A DNA stretch of 64,000 nucleotides from Datura wrightii (Eukaryota > Streptophyta > Magnoliopsida > Solanales > Solanaceae), in NCBI GenBank assembly GCA_035772735.1, contig JASDFA010000020.1, positions 110,515,501 through 110,579,500 of the forward strand, in the 5' to 3' direction. Of this stretch, positions 13,467 through 25,289 are shown piece by piece. The position numbers were made by a program, and so were the translations under genes. Below the pieces are notes generated by a model, which was given only the letters and a program-made list of their open reading frames with translations, did not search any database and had not been told where the DNA came from. The first letter of the stretch is position 1. Each line of letters starts with the position of its first letter.

Positions 13467-13478
13467 GCTCTGATACCA
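13467..13478 (-). other. Primer-binding site for initiator tRNA-Met
   Basis: The minus strand reads TGGTATCAGAGC four bases after the 5' LTR end (which ends GTGACA). This is the standard complement to the 3' end of plant initiator Met tRNA, and it fixes 13483-16257 as the 5' LTR. Confidence 0.93.
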
Positions 13479-16022
13479 AGTTTGTCACGCCCCACCTTGG
13501 GGGGTATGACTGGCACCTGGTGCCCTACTAAGACCTGACCTGCTGAACTGTTAAGCCTGGGCGCATCTGGCGCCTGGCTGGCTCTAACTCAAATTTCTGG
13601 AAACAAAGGGCTATATAACGGCTGTAAATACAGCCCCCGGCCCATTGGCCTATAGCCTTCTGTACCTGTATTACAGCTGACCAGAAACAAGGTAGTTCAG
13701 GGGAACCTATGCGGGCCGACAAGGCCACCATGCTGTCTAACTATCTGTAAGTCAAGCATAATATACTGAAAAAGCTATGTGACCGGCAAGGTCACCACTA
13801 CCGGCAAACTACGGCCCCACACGGCCATTACAAAAGAAAGAAGGAGTAAAGGCAACTATACAACTGCACGGCCTCACACGACCGGCTCATCTGACCACAG
13901 GAAATATATACAGACTGCAAGCCTCTAGGAAGGATAATAGAAATGATCGGGACAGGGCCCCGACCTACCCGTACTGTACAACAAAAAGAACTGGGCTACA
14001 CCTCTAGAAATTCAGCCTCCGGATGACAGGAGCTGAACACTCAACCGCTGATGGGGATCGCGGGGTATCGCCTGCTCGTCTATGGGTACCTGCAGGCAAG
14101 TAATGCAGCGCCCCACTGGGCGTCAGTACCACTGGTACTGAGTATGTAAAGAAAACTGAAAACAGACGAATATAATTAATATGACTAGCAATTCTGAATA
14201 GCAGGAAATAACTGAATCTGTAAGAACTGAAGGGATGTCTGAAATCAATAACATAACTGACGAAACTGGAATAGAAGAACTAAATTGACTATCTGATAGT
14301 GTAGATCGTACCTGTTCTTAATCATACTGAAGGGAGTAGGAATCATACCTGGAGGCGTATCATTTCACTAATAATCTGCTCGTATCTACTGTAATCATAG
14401 CATAACATACATAACATAACATGGCATACATAACCTTACCCGGCCCCCATAAGCCGGGAGGTACAATCAACACAGAATCTATACCCCTACCCCGGTCATC
14501 CCATCTCCTACAGTGGCTGTAAGCACCTGCCGGTCCCAGGGTATGCACTTGGGCTCGCTAAGCCCCTGACTATAACTGTATCTGAGTCCGGAGGACTCCT
14601 GAATCTGCACCCGGGCGTATCCGCTCGACTGGGGTGTGTAAGGGCCGATCAAGGCACAAATATGGGGAAAAAACTGGCATCCCATCTTCGTCCCCTGGCG
14701 GGACGGCATGCCACTCCGTAGAGTGACGTATCCTCATCCTCTGGTGGACGAGTCGATACAGCTATTAACCCTGGGCGGTCACGGATGCTAGGTAATCCAA
14801 CCCCAAACAATACAATGGTCTCAACTGGTAGTACTATCTGGGTATCTCGCATGCTGAGGCTAATAGGGGTAAAGTATCACATATATTACATGCTGGCTAA
14901 TGGTAGTAATCTGTACGTATTTAATACGTGCTGAGGCAGGTAAAGATATATGAATATGAATATAGTCCCCTGCCAGCTATACTGGGCAAATGCTATATAA
15001 AATAATGTTTCTACTGAAAACTCTGCGGTTTACTAAGTTCTGTATATACTATATACTGGACCCACGATAGAAATAAGTACATACTTAATACATGCTGAGG
15101 CTGGAAATACTATATACGTATGTACGAATATAATCTTGCTACTGAACTACGCTGTATACTGACTTTCTATAGTAACATGATTTACTACTCCTGACATGCT
15201 TCCCGAACTTCATTTTAGCCTGATATTCTATTTCTGAAGTGCTTTACGGATACTGTACTACTTCACGGGGTTTCAGCTGAACACAACAATATCTTAACAT
15301 GGCATATTACATCACACACTGAATATACTGGGCAATCTCTAACGCTTGCGTTAGAATCTATTTCATACTGTTAGGTTTTATACACATTACAACCCAATGT
15401 TTTCTAACATCGTACCAATATTCATAATAACGCAATACTCGACTTCTGAACATTCTACTGATCCGTAATTTATTACGCTATACTGATATTACTTAACTTG
15501 CCGAAGGAAACTAACTTTACATACCTTCTCTTTGAATTATTCGTCCGTCGGACGAAGCTCGGCCGGTACTTCAACTATTTTCTCCCAACTGCATTCATAA
15601 ATACGCCAATTAATACTAAATACAGTTGTATTGTGAAGAGCAACGTTACTTTCGATATAGTTTATAGCCTAAACTTAGGCTTATCGAAAGACGGTCAAAA
15701 ACTCGCTATTGTCCAGCGGCCCAGAAGGGAGAAGTATTCACTTCTCAGCTAGGAACACATAGACATTAATTTAGAGCAATTCTACTTACTTTAGTTCGGT
15801 GGCTCACCGATTCGTCGGCCGTATTTTGCGAAACTAACTCCGTAGAAATGCTCTCTGCTGCTAAATACCTTGGTATCTAGGATTAATTTGAGTTTGGGCA
15901 GCGTTTGGCAGCGTAATCGGACGAAAATATTTAATTTTTCTTCGTTTTTCCTCTTTCTCTGATTTCTCTCTCTGTTTTCCTGGAAATTTCTAAGTATATA
16001 CTGATTTAAAATCGAAGTGGGC

Positions 16023-16030
16023 TTTATATA
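16023..16030 (-). promoter_or_regulatory. Candidate TATA box in the 5' LTR
   Basis: TATATAAA on the minus strand is conserved at the matching place in all four LTRs of this group (2183, 7991, 16023, 19322). It is followed downstream by an AT-rich stretch. Transcription would start roughly 30 bases to the left. Assignment is by motif and conservation only. Confidence 0.55.
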
Positions 16031-16051
16031 CTTGGGTCTGGACAAGGGCAA

Positions 16052-16136
16052 CGTGTCACGGAGCCATCGCGGAGGCCTCACCTCCGTGACACGCTGCCAT
16101 CGCGGAGGGGCTCTGCCTCGGCTCCTCCCGCGATGG
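16052..16136. promoter_or_regulatory. Two dyads just upstream of the LTR TATA box
   Basis: CGTGTCACGGAG (16052-16063) pairs perfectly with CTCCGTGACACG (16082-16093). CCATCGCGG (16097-16105) pairs with CCGCGATGG (16128-16136). The block is GC-rich in an AT-rich LTR. The first dyad is also kept in the outer LTRs and the second is there with small changes. Confidence 0.6.
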
Positions 16137-16257
16137 TTCGACGGGTTTCTCGTCCGATCTTTTCCCGGGCCTTTCCCTAGCACGTATGGCTTCCAAATAT
16201 GCTTAACCAACGTGCGAATAGGTCATCTAAGTGCCGGGAATTCTACGGGGTATAACA

Positions 16258-17880
16258 GGGGGGGTCCTGCAATGCAATTTGTACATGCTTTCTATTACTA
16301 ATCAGCATCTGTGATTGTACCCCTTATAGGCAACTACTCACAGCATATCTATTATCTGTATATACATATATATATATCAATAGCTATGTACAATATGTAC
16401 TGAATTCTGCGGTAATACATAATCTCTGACATGCTCTGCTGAGTCTCATGCCGTACATGATACACCGCTTCTACGGCCTAATAATATCTCCTGCCCTGAC
16501 TTATCATTTCATTGTATTGTCACCCCATTCTGAAAGTAACAAACATAAACACTTTAGTTATTGTCTGCTGTTTGAAATTCCGCCACTCTTGCGATGTGGG
16601 GTCAACGTTCGAATCTTGTGGCCTTACTAGGCATATATTGAGAGCCCATGACTGTCTGCTGGGCCTTATCTCTAGGCTACACTAGATTAGAATTGTTGTA
16701 TCAGTAATTTCTTAACTTCTCCATAGCGGACATACTGCGGTATTCTGAACTGCAATCTTACTGTCAGTCCGAGGCTTAATCCTTAATACGATATTTTATC
16801 AATCCGGGGGTAATTCTAATTTCCCCACAAGATCTGACATTCCTGCTTCTTTCCCTCATCTTACTTAAGCTGAACTCTGGGGTTCAAGATACCTGCTCTT
16901 CATTGTTAACAAGATTGCTGGTCCAATATCAGTTCATACTTCCCCTGACTTGCAGTCAGACCTATCTGATTCACATGACCCCTCACCTTGTCGATATCAC
17001 AACCGGATCATAACTACAATCTTACAGGTATGTCTTGCTATCTGTTAACATACGTGGCGGACTTGGCCTTTTTCTGACTCGAACTTGACTATTACCCGGC
17101 ATTCGTCACTAACAGGTCTTTTACCCCTGCTTCGGGTAAGCTATCGGTCTTACTTTCTCTACTGGCTTATTATCATAAGGGTCTGCACAACTTACGGAAT
17201 CATAGGGGCTCTTTATACTTTCTAATACTTACTAGGATCAATCAGCCCATCTTTACTTACCGTTGGATTTGGCAACCCCATCTCAAGTCTTATGCCCCTT
17301 TACTATACTGGCATCAAAATCAAGAGGTAGGAATAGCCCTTTTCTTATTGCAACAAATAAAAGCATTTAACTGTACCATATCCAAAAAGATGTATTTGGG
17401 ATTCCTGCATTTCCCTCTCTTTCTTATACTTACCTGGTGGCCTGACCTTGTCTGTAATCTTAATCAGATCTTATATAGCTAATAAATAAATCAACTCGTA
17501 TGTACATTACACTCCTGACTTCCTATTCTGATGTTATCAACGTATACTGGGGATAGTACCGATAAAGGTATCATGCTGGGAGGTCTCGGGTACCTTCCTC
17601 CTGCTGCTGTAGTTATCATGTAACTGGCTGATGCCTTCTTCTGTTGCTATATCTGATCTTCTGCCTGTAATAGGGTAATGCTGATCTCCCTTTGTATCTG
17701 TAATCAAAGAATACGGTAAGTTTTTAGAGACTCCACCCTATACTGTACCGCTCTAAAGCACGACTGACTGAGAAGGAAGGGTAACCATCCTATCATGCCA
17801 CGCAGCCTCCTGCCTATAGTATGTGGTGCACAACACATCCATAGACAAGACTCTACTTAGCACGGCTTGCAGACTCCCTG
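16258..17880 (-). mobile_element. Interior of the outer Gypsy element, right part
   Basis: The right-hand 300 bases (about 17570-17880) match the gag leader region at 13230-13455, including the segments around TGGTGCACAACACATCC and GGCTTGCAGACTCCCTGG. The rest (16263-17560) has no recognisable gag, protease or RT and many stops in all frames. The match ends at 17880, where the sequence jumps into the middle of an LTR, so the PBS is missing. Confidence 0.7.
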
Positions 17881-19556
17881 GGTACAACCAGCACAAAATC
17901 TATACCCCTACCCGGGTCATCCCATCTCCTATAAACCCTGTAAGCATCCTGCCGGTCCCCTGGGTATGCACTTGGGCTCGCTGAGCCCCTGACTATAACT
18001 GCATCTGAGTCCGGAGGACTCCTGAATCAACACCCGGGCGTATCCGCTCGACAGGGGTGTGTAAAAGCCGACCAAGGCACAATATGGGGAAAACTGGCAT
18101 CCCATCTTCGTCCCCTGTGGGACGGCATGCCACTCCGTAGAGCGACGTATCCTCGTCCCCTGGCGGACGAGTCGATACAGCTATCACCCCTGGGGCGGTC
18201 ATGGATGTTAGGTAATCCAACCCCAAACAATACAACGGTCTCAACTAATAATACTATCTGCATGTCCCACATACTGAAGCTAATAGTGGTAAAGTATTGT
18301 ATACACTATATGCTGGACTAGTGATAGTAATATATACGTACTTAATACATGCTGAGGCTGGTAATAGTATATATATGTAGGAATATAGTCTTCTGCCAGA
18401 CTGTACTGGGGCTAATGCTGAACAAGATATAATGTTTCTGCTGAAAACTATGTTTTATACTGAGTTTCTATAGTAACATGATTTACTATTCCTAATATGC
18501 TTTCTAACCTCATTTTAACTTATCATTCTATTTCTGAGATGTCTTACAGATATTACATTACTTTACTGGGTTTCAACTGAATACAATGATATCCTAACAT
18601 TCTGTGTCACATCACATACTGAGCATACTCTGCAGTTCTTAACACTTATATTAGAATCTATATCGTGCTAACAAGTCTCGTGCTGATCATAACATAATGT
18701 TTCTAGTATCGTACCATCATTCATAATAAACATCATACATGGCTTCTGAATATTCTACTGGCCTTTAAATTACTATACTGTACCAAGATTACTAACTTGC
18801 CGAGGGAACTAGCTTTACATACCTTATCCTCGAACTATCCGTCTGTCGGACGAGGCTCGGCCGGTACTTCAACTATTTTCTCCCAACTGCATTCATAAAT
18901 ATGCCAATTAATACTAAATACAGCTTTATTTTAAAGAGCAACGTCGCTTTCGATATAGTTTATAGCCTAAACTTAGGCTTATCGAAAGACGGTCGAAAAC
19001 TTGCTATTTTTCAGAGGTCCAGAAGGGAGAACTATTCACTTCTCAGCTAGGAACACATAGACACTAATTTAGAGCAATTCCACTTACCTTAGCTCGGTAG
19101 CTCAACGATTCGTCGGCCGTATTTCACGAAACTAAATCCATAGGAATGCTCTCTGTTGCTAAATATCTCGGTATCTGAGGTTAATTTGAGTTTGGACAAC
19201 GTTTAGCAGCGTAATCGGACGAAAATTATATTATCTCTTCGTTCCTTTTTCCTTTTCTGTTGGTTTGCTCTGTTTTCTGGAAATTACATGGGTGATTAAT
19301 GATTTAAAACCGAAGTGGGGCTTTATATACTTGGGCCTGGACAAGGCCAACGTGTCACGGAGCCAACGCGGAGGCTTCACCTCCGTGACACGCTGCCATC
19401 GCGGAGGGGTTCTGCCTCGGCTCCTTCCGCGATGGTTCGACAGGTTTCTCGTCCGATCTTTTCCCAGGCCTTTCTTTAGCACGTATGGCTTTCAAATATG
19501 CTTAACCAACGTGCGAATAGGTCATTTAGGTGTCGGAAATTCTACGGGATATAACA
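17881..19556 (-). mobile_element. Truncated LTR of the outer Gypsy family
   Basis: It begins at a point equivalent to base 744 of the left outer LTR and lacks about 976 bases compared with the full LTR. It then follows 744-2417 closely to the TATAACA end. The deletion joins gag leader sequence directly to LTR sequence with only GG in common, removing the PBS and the end of the LTR. Confidence 0.85.
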
Positions 19557-19632
19557 TTCTCCCCCCCTTAAGAACATTCGTCCTCGAATGTACACTGCTA
19601 TCTGGAGGACTACTTAACTTACTTTCTGGAAA
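19557..19632 (-). mobile_element. PPT and internal stub of another Gypsy copy
   Basis: This 76-bp piece continues past the LTR exactly as 2418-2493 does: the C-run, the ATTCGTCCTCGAATG dyad and following bases. Similarity stops abruptly at AATGACATAG. An LTR with internal sequence on both sides indicates an LTR-interior-LTR-interior arrangement. Confidence 0.8.
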
Positions 19633-21358
19633 TGACATAGAGACTTCCAGTTCATTTATTTACCGTATTGAGAGACTAGTAGTGTTTTGCTGCCATACTA
19701 AGGCCATAGAAGCTTGTGGTTAGTTGTTGGACATACTTTGTTAAATTGGGTAGCATGGGGCACAGCTTGATGATATAACTTTCTATTTTGATGCCTATAT
19801 ATGTAATAAAGCCCGCCTATAGGCTGTTGGTGTACTTGACGCCTACAGGGCTAAAATCTCGATAACACAGTCTTGCCTACGATTCAGTGGCACCAAGGTT
19901 GCCTAATGAGCCGAATGGTAGATATCTAGGTGAACTAACTATTGTTAGTGACCATATAGCATCATTCGGCTTATAGTTTGTCGTATGGTCGCTCAGAAAA
20001 CCATCCTAGCTGTTAGAAGTCTGATAGACTATGTTATATCCTAAGTAGGCATCTTATCAGCTATCAAACGTGGGGCTAACACCTCTGACTACTCATACAG
20101 ATTCCCATGTACATGTTGCCTAGAAGGGCTAAGTTTAAATATACCCACCTACGGGGCTACAGTTTGCTCACAGGAGCTATATGATATTTGAGAGAGTCAT
20201 ATTGAAGTCTATTCACTTATGGACTTCCTTTATGCCATAGTGACATCACTGTCCCTCAATAGAGCCCAAACGGCTAAGATACAGTTATAGGAGCTCAGAT
20301 GGCTTAGATACAGTTACAGGAGCTAATATGGCTCAGATACAGTTACAGGAGCCTAGATTGCTCAAATACAGTTATAGGAGCCCAGATGGCTCAGATACAG
20401 TTATAGGAGCCCATATGGCTCAAATACACTTACAGGAGCCCAGATGGATCAGACCCAGTCACAGGAGCCTAGAAGGCTCGGTTACAGTTTTAGAGGTCGA
20501 ACATACCTTAGTTACAGCTTGCCTACAGGGCTATAGTGATACAGATAGGAGGGTGTGGATTGCTTACACTTGCCGGGTCATATGGGGGCCCAGGTATGTT
20601 AATCTATATTGTTTGTACCTTCTAGGCTTATGGAGGACAAGTTAGGTTCTTGTCTGTTTATTTGCCTGCTAGATACAATTTATGTTTATGGGATCATACA
20701 AGTTAACTTCTAGGCCTTATTGTTAATTACTTTCAGTTCCTTTGTCAGCTTCTATTCAGTTTATTATTATTGTCTTACATATTCGGTACATATTTTACTG
20801 ACGCCCATGCATAGGGCGCTGCATACTTTCCTGCAGGTTCAGATAGACAGGTTTCAAGACCTCTTTAGTAGTTGTTCAGATCCAGTAGATTAGCCAGCTC
20901 CTTTCCTTTGAAGTTTCCATACGATTAGAGGTTTTCCTGTCTTTTAATGTACAGTTTTTGGGTAGGTCGGGGCCCTATCCCGGCCAATATTTCACTCATA
21001 GAGGCTTGCAGACTATAGTTTTGGGTTAGATATGTGTTGGTGGTCGTGGGCCTAGTTGTGTTATCTGTTAGCAGCCTTGTCAGCCTATATATATATGTAT
21101 GTGTGCACCTGCTTTCCTTAGGTCATGATTAGTCAGCATGGTGGTATTTTCGGCCCCTATGTTGGGTCAGCTTATTTGATGCAGGTGTTTATGTTGTGGC
21201 CTTGTCAGCCTAAGGCTATGTTTTAAGCTGAGATATAGTCGATTACTATCCTGACTATGTGCTCCTGGCATATACCAGAAGTATATACTCAACTAGGTCA
21301 GATCGGAGTCTAGTATGGCATTAAGTGCTAGTTACGCCTCCCAAGATGGGGCACGACA
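19633..21358 (+). mobile_element. Truncated plus-strand LTR related to that of the 29.5-45 kb element
   Basis: From about 19800 on, the order of motifs follows the LTR at 29556-31920: a GGCACCAAGGTTGC segment, the 30-bp minisatellite, a GTAGGTCGGGGCC segment, and an end resembling GCCTCCCAAGATGGGGCACGACA. The 5' third is missing or unrecognisable and no PBS follows, so this is a solo or truncated LTR. No gene. Confidence 0.75.
20268..20510 (+). repeat. LTR minisatellite, ~30-bp unit, about 8 copies
   Basis: Units read approximately GGCTCAGATACAGTTACAGG followed by AGCCCAGAT. The same array occurs at the equivalent place in two other LTRs (30757-31010 and 38806-39060). Confidence 0.9.
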
Positions 21359-21850
21359 TTTTTATTCACCAAACCTTATGGAATAGGTTTTAAATCACAA
21401 CCTAAATAGAATTACGGAGCTCTATTCTGCGTCACCCACTACAGTGAAGGATCTTCTGCTGTAGCGGTTCCATTACAGCCGAAACGATCCGCTGCGGTGG
21501 CCATGCGCCTAGGCCCACCTGATTTTAACTTAGTTCGTTCAAAACTTTTTTGGGGACCAAATTCGCACATAATCATTCCACATAATACAAGATATTATTG
21601 AAAGTCTAACTCCTTCTAAACCATAACCTAGATTCGCAAAAAAATTCAATCTACCCATGCTTAGGTCGTTCGGGTGCCATAATGATTAGACGGATTGTTA
21701 CAGTACAGGGTGATAGCTACCACACTTTTGGCAAGCTGGGAAAGTGCGCTCCCTAACATTATCCTCAGACCTCTGGAGCTTAATGCTCGACCTCTCTAAT
21801 TATCTCTAGGTCTAGAGAGGACACTGGTTTATGATGTGGCTGGGGCTGGG
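21359..21850. other. Unassigned repeat-rich DNA
   Basis: No gene or motif was recognised. It lies between an LTR end and a decayed gag and is probably part of the same degraded retrotransposon as the gag to its right. Confidence 0.4.
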
Positions 21851-21867
21851 GCTAGGGCTGATGACCT

Positions 21868-22693
21868 CTACTGAAGCTGCGGATGGTGTCCACAAACTGA
21901 TCCTACACTGGGAGTACCCAAAGGGTCCTGTCCTGCCCTATTGGTCTCCCTCTCCTTTTCCTTCAACTTCTCCTCCACAATATGTTGGGCATGAATCATG
22001 AGTCGAGAGATATCCATGTCAGTGATGAGCATAGCGGTCCTAGATTCCTTGACCACTAAATATGAGACCCCCGACACAAACTTACTCACTTAAGTCCTTA
22101 GCTCGGCAACCATCTCTGGAGCGTACTTTGACAACTGAGTGAACTCCAAAGCATACTCCTGAACCGATATATTATTCTGCTTCAGATTGATAAACTCAAT
22201 AACCTTCGCTTTCCTCATCTATTGGGGAAAGAAGATATCCAAGAAGGCTATCACGAACTCATCCCAGTCAATAGAAACTGCGCCTGCCCTACGACCTGCC
22301 TTCCACTATAGAAACCAAATGTTAACTACCCCTTTAGTTGATAGGAGGCCAGATCTACACTATCCTCTCCTGATATCCCCATAATTAGGGTAATCTTTTG
22401 GATCTTCTCAATAAACTCTTGTGGATCCTCATCCACCTTGAAATTGTGAAACTCTATCGGCTTCACTTTGGTGAACTCTCGTACTCTCGCCATCGCAGCT
22501 TCCCCATAGGGGTTCACAGGTGCAACTACCTACAGGTTGACCTGTGCCATCATAGCTTGGGCCAGTATCTGAAAGGCAACCTTAAACTCGGCATAAGTCA
22601 CTTGCTCATTCAAAAGGTCTGCTGGAGCTGGTGGGGCTGGTTGATGCCCATCACCGTTGCCATTTTCATGGTCATTATCATTTCTCCTTCCAT
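21868..22693 (-). pseudogene. Decayed Gypsy gag
   Basis: From ATG at 22693 a frame runs through an Asn/Pro/Ala-rich N-terminus, then REFTKVKPIEFHNFKVDEDP and the DPQEFIEKIQKI motif typical of retrotransposon gag, then an EYALEFTQLSKYAPE-like segment, then a segment ending near 21868. Stops interrupt it at several points (for example after a VNL segment and after YQLKG). The zinc knuckle and pol are not present. It differs clearly from the gag at 12.4-13.3 kb and so belongs to another Gypsy family. Confidence 0.8.
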
Positions 22694-22900
22694 TGACTCT
22701 ACTCTACAAAAGCATGTAGAATGAGATAGAATAATAGAGAGGGTTGAAATTCATCGTACGACATAGATCATGAACGAAGGGATGGTTCCTAAAATATTTT
22801 GTAGCCTCTTCCTCATAAGTGTGGCATGCTTCACACCCATGAAAAAGACTCTACTTAATAAAGTTTTCGGACACCCTAGGGCACACCTAAACATATTGAT

Positions 22901-24231
22901 CTGATACCAAATATGTCATGACTCAAGCATAGACCCCGGACATAACTAGGGACCTAGAACCACGAATGGATCCAAGCTAACTCATAGCACATGCATAACA
23001 TAATTTAGAGCATAAACTAAGCATAAATGATCATATATCATATCATAAGCGGAAGTCTAGGATATCATAAATGTAAACAAAGACTACAAATCAAACAGTT
23101 GAGTATCTATAAATTATGTCTGAAAGTCTCTACTCATAAGATAAGCTGATGGGACAACACCCCCAATTAGCTCCACTAAGTTTGAAAAACGAAAGATATA
23201 AAAAGAGCATGCGTTTAAACTAACATCCTCGGATGATGAGGACTCACCAAAACTGTGCTGAAGCTAGAGCATAATAGAATCTAGTGATGAGGCTGAGACA
23301 GATCACCTAAACCTATATCATGAGATAATATAGTATAAAAGTATGCGATCAGTACTTTGAATGTATTGAGTATGTACGATAAGAAAAACATGAGAGTAAG
23401 GACAACATGCTATAAATCATGATCATAATAGTCATAAACATGAGTTGTTCATCATGATCTAAAGTATAATGACCAAGGTTTTGAAAGAAAAATCAAAAGT
23501 CTTAACATGTTGAAAATTATAAGTAAAAGCTTATAAACTAATCAATGAGTCAAAATACTATAGAACATGGTATCATAAATCCTGACAACTTAAAACATGA
23601 AAAACAAATTTGATATATTCTTTAACTTTATAAAATATGTATTATTTTGAATCTAAAATATCAATTGTTTTGGACATAGAGGGATATCAAATTAAGAAGA
23701 AGAAAAGCGATGGAGGGCACTAATGGTTGAAAATGATCTTTAAACAATGAAGATTGATGGATTGAACAGTTTGATGGATTTGATCTATATCAAAATATGC
23801 CAGATTTACTATAAACACTATTAAAAAATTATTATTATTTTATTAAAAATTTTTACTGAAAAATATTAAGTGGCTATTCCCACTTATTATCGATAAAAAA
23901 AGAAAAATTAATAGTGTTTTCACATGAAAAAATCATGAAGCTTCCCGTTATTTCAGTGAGAATCTGTTTTCCACCATACATTTTTTCAGTAAATTAATTT
24001 GGTGGAAAATGAGTCGGAAAAGCATATTTTATAACACAAATATTCCATTGATTTGCGATGGAAAAAATCTCTATTTATAATAATAAAATTTAATTCCAAT
24101 AAAAGTTCTTATTACTGTTTCAAAAGGTATTTTTGAGGACTTTCATGATGAGTTTTGGAGTTAGGTCCGAGAGAGACAACAATAAAAATGCATCAGGCGA
24201 TTTATAGGAGCAAAAGTATAGTGAGATGTAA
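22901..24231 (-). mobile_element. PBS and adjoining LTR of the decayed gag element
   Basis: The minus strand reads TGGTATCAG at 22901-22909, shortly after an LTR end (TGTCATGACTCAAGC on the plus strand from 22914). The LTR extends rightward into AT-rich DNA. I cannot place its outer boundary, and the second LTR was not found. Confidence 0.6.
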
Positions 24232-24239
24232 GTCCCGTT

Positions 24240-25070
24240 TAGAGGTGGCAATTGGGGCGAAACGAGGTAGGGCAGAAAAAAATATTATTTCTAAAAAAAT
24301 TTCAATAGGTTAGGGTAGGGAAGGATAAGACTCGAGTTAAAAAAAATTGAGATTGTCGGTAACAGTTTATACCCAAAAGGACATGGCCTTCTTGCGCAAT
24401 ATCATGTCAATATTATAAATGATGGGAGGACTATCATCTTTAGACATAGCCCTAAGAGAAATGAATTTTCTTTAGTAAAGTATATTTTTGGTTCTTTTAT
24501 CATAAAAGTTTATACTCATTATTTTGTTTTAATTTATTTGTCTTAGTTACTATTTAAATAATTTAAAAGAATATTTTTTTTAATCATAATTTTTTCAAAT
24601 ATTTTCTACATATTTTGAATGGTAAACTATTATTACTTATAGTAGTTTTTATGTAATTTCTAAATATGTAAATTTTATTTTTTTAAAACTGAAGATTATA
24701 TGTTCATATTCACATGAACATTAGTTAGTTTAACCTTCATATTCCAAATCAAGCCAAACAAATTATAACAAAGAGTAAATTTTACTTATTGAATTAGAAT
24801 AATTTATTTTTGTCAAGTTGAATAACGAAAAGTGAGACGTCGTAGTAAAGTATTTATCGAAGAAACTTTCATTTATAAATAGTAAAGAAGTTAAAAAAAT
24901 CATGCTATAAAATAAAAAATAAAAGATAACATAAACGGGTTAGGGCGGGGCGGGGCAGGGCTTAGAGGGGCAGGGCAGGACAATATTTTTAAAAAAATGC
25001 TAAATATATCTAGGCAAGACGGGTTAATCTAAATAGGTCAAAGCTTGCCCCTGCCCTACTGCCATCCCTA
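24240..25070. mobile_element. Non-autonomous hAT element
   Basis: The termini are TAGAGGTGGCAA and (right end) TGCCATCCCTA, an imperfect inverted pair of the TAGRGNTGGCA type seen in plant hAT elements. Subterminal GGGCA-rich blocks occur at both ends in inverted orientation. Flanks are GTCCCGTT (24232-24239) and GTCCCATT (25071-25078), the 8-bp duplication expected of hAT with one mismatch. The 831-bp interior is AT-rich with no transposase frame. Confidence 0.85.
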
Positions 25071-25078
25071 GTCCCATT

Positions 25079-25289
25079 AGTTTGGGCATGTTTAGGTGTT
25101 AGATGAGTTCTTATTTTGTGTGTGAACTCAGAAAAACTTTCCTAATTAACATTAAAATTGCTAAACAAGTCCTTAAATTGATTTAAAAAATACAAAATTT
25201 AACTTATTATTAAATTTTAAGAAGTTAAAAAACATAGAAATCTAAATACTCGTGTTTCCACCAAGTATGAGTAAAATAATCAATTTCAA
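25079..25289. other. AT-rich spacer
   Basis: Nothing recognisable; it is probably the continuation of the DNA into which the hAT element inserted. Confidence 0.4.

Larger units (their letters stand above)
5451..16257 (-). mobile_element. Structurally complete Ty3/Gypsy (chromovirus-type, probably Tekay/Del) retrotransposon
   Basis: The element has two LTRs of equal length (5451-8225 and 13483-16257, 2775 bp each), an initiator-Met PBS next to the right LTR, a PPT next to the left LTR, and domains in the order gag, protease, RT, RNase H, integrase (the Gypsy order). It therefore runs on the minus strand. The C-terminal chromodomain-like end, long LTRs and iMet PBS suggest the Tekay/Del branch. 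By eye I count about 34 substitutions and no indels between the LTRs (about 1.2%), so insertion was fairly recent. It sits inside an older member of the same broad family. The single gag-pol frame is interrupted by ten stops, so the copy is non-autonomous. Confidence 0.95.
13483..16257 (-). repeat. 5' LTR of the complete Gypsy element
   Basis: It matches 5451-8225 at about 98.8% with identical length. It is bounded by the PBS on the left and the GGGGG duplication (16258-16262) on the right. It should contain the promoter for leftward transcription (see 16023-16136). Confidence 0.95.

Noticed and set aside
15791..16210. 139-residue minus-strand frame present in both inner LTRs
   Set aside because: It lies inside the LTR promoter region, has no family features, and is kept only because the LTRs are nearly identical.
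20328..20645. Repetitive 105-residue frame with QLQEPR-like units
   Set aside because: Product of the 30-bp LTR minisatellite; unit length divisible by three keeps it open.
24420..24720. Possible autonomous transposase in the 831-bp hAT element
   Set aside because: No frame longer than a few dozen codons and no hAT motifs.
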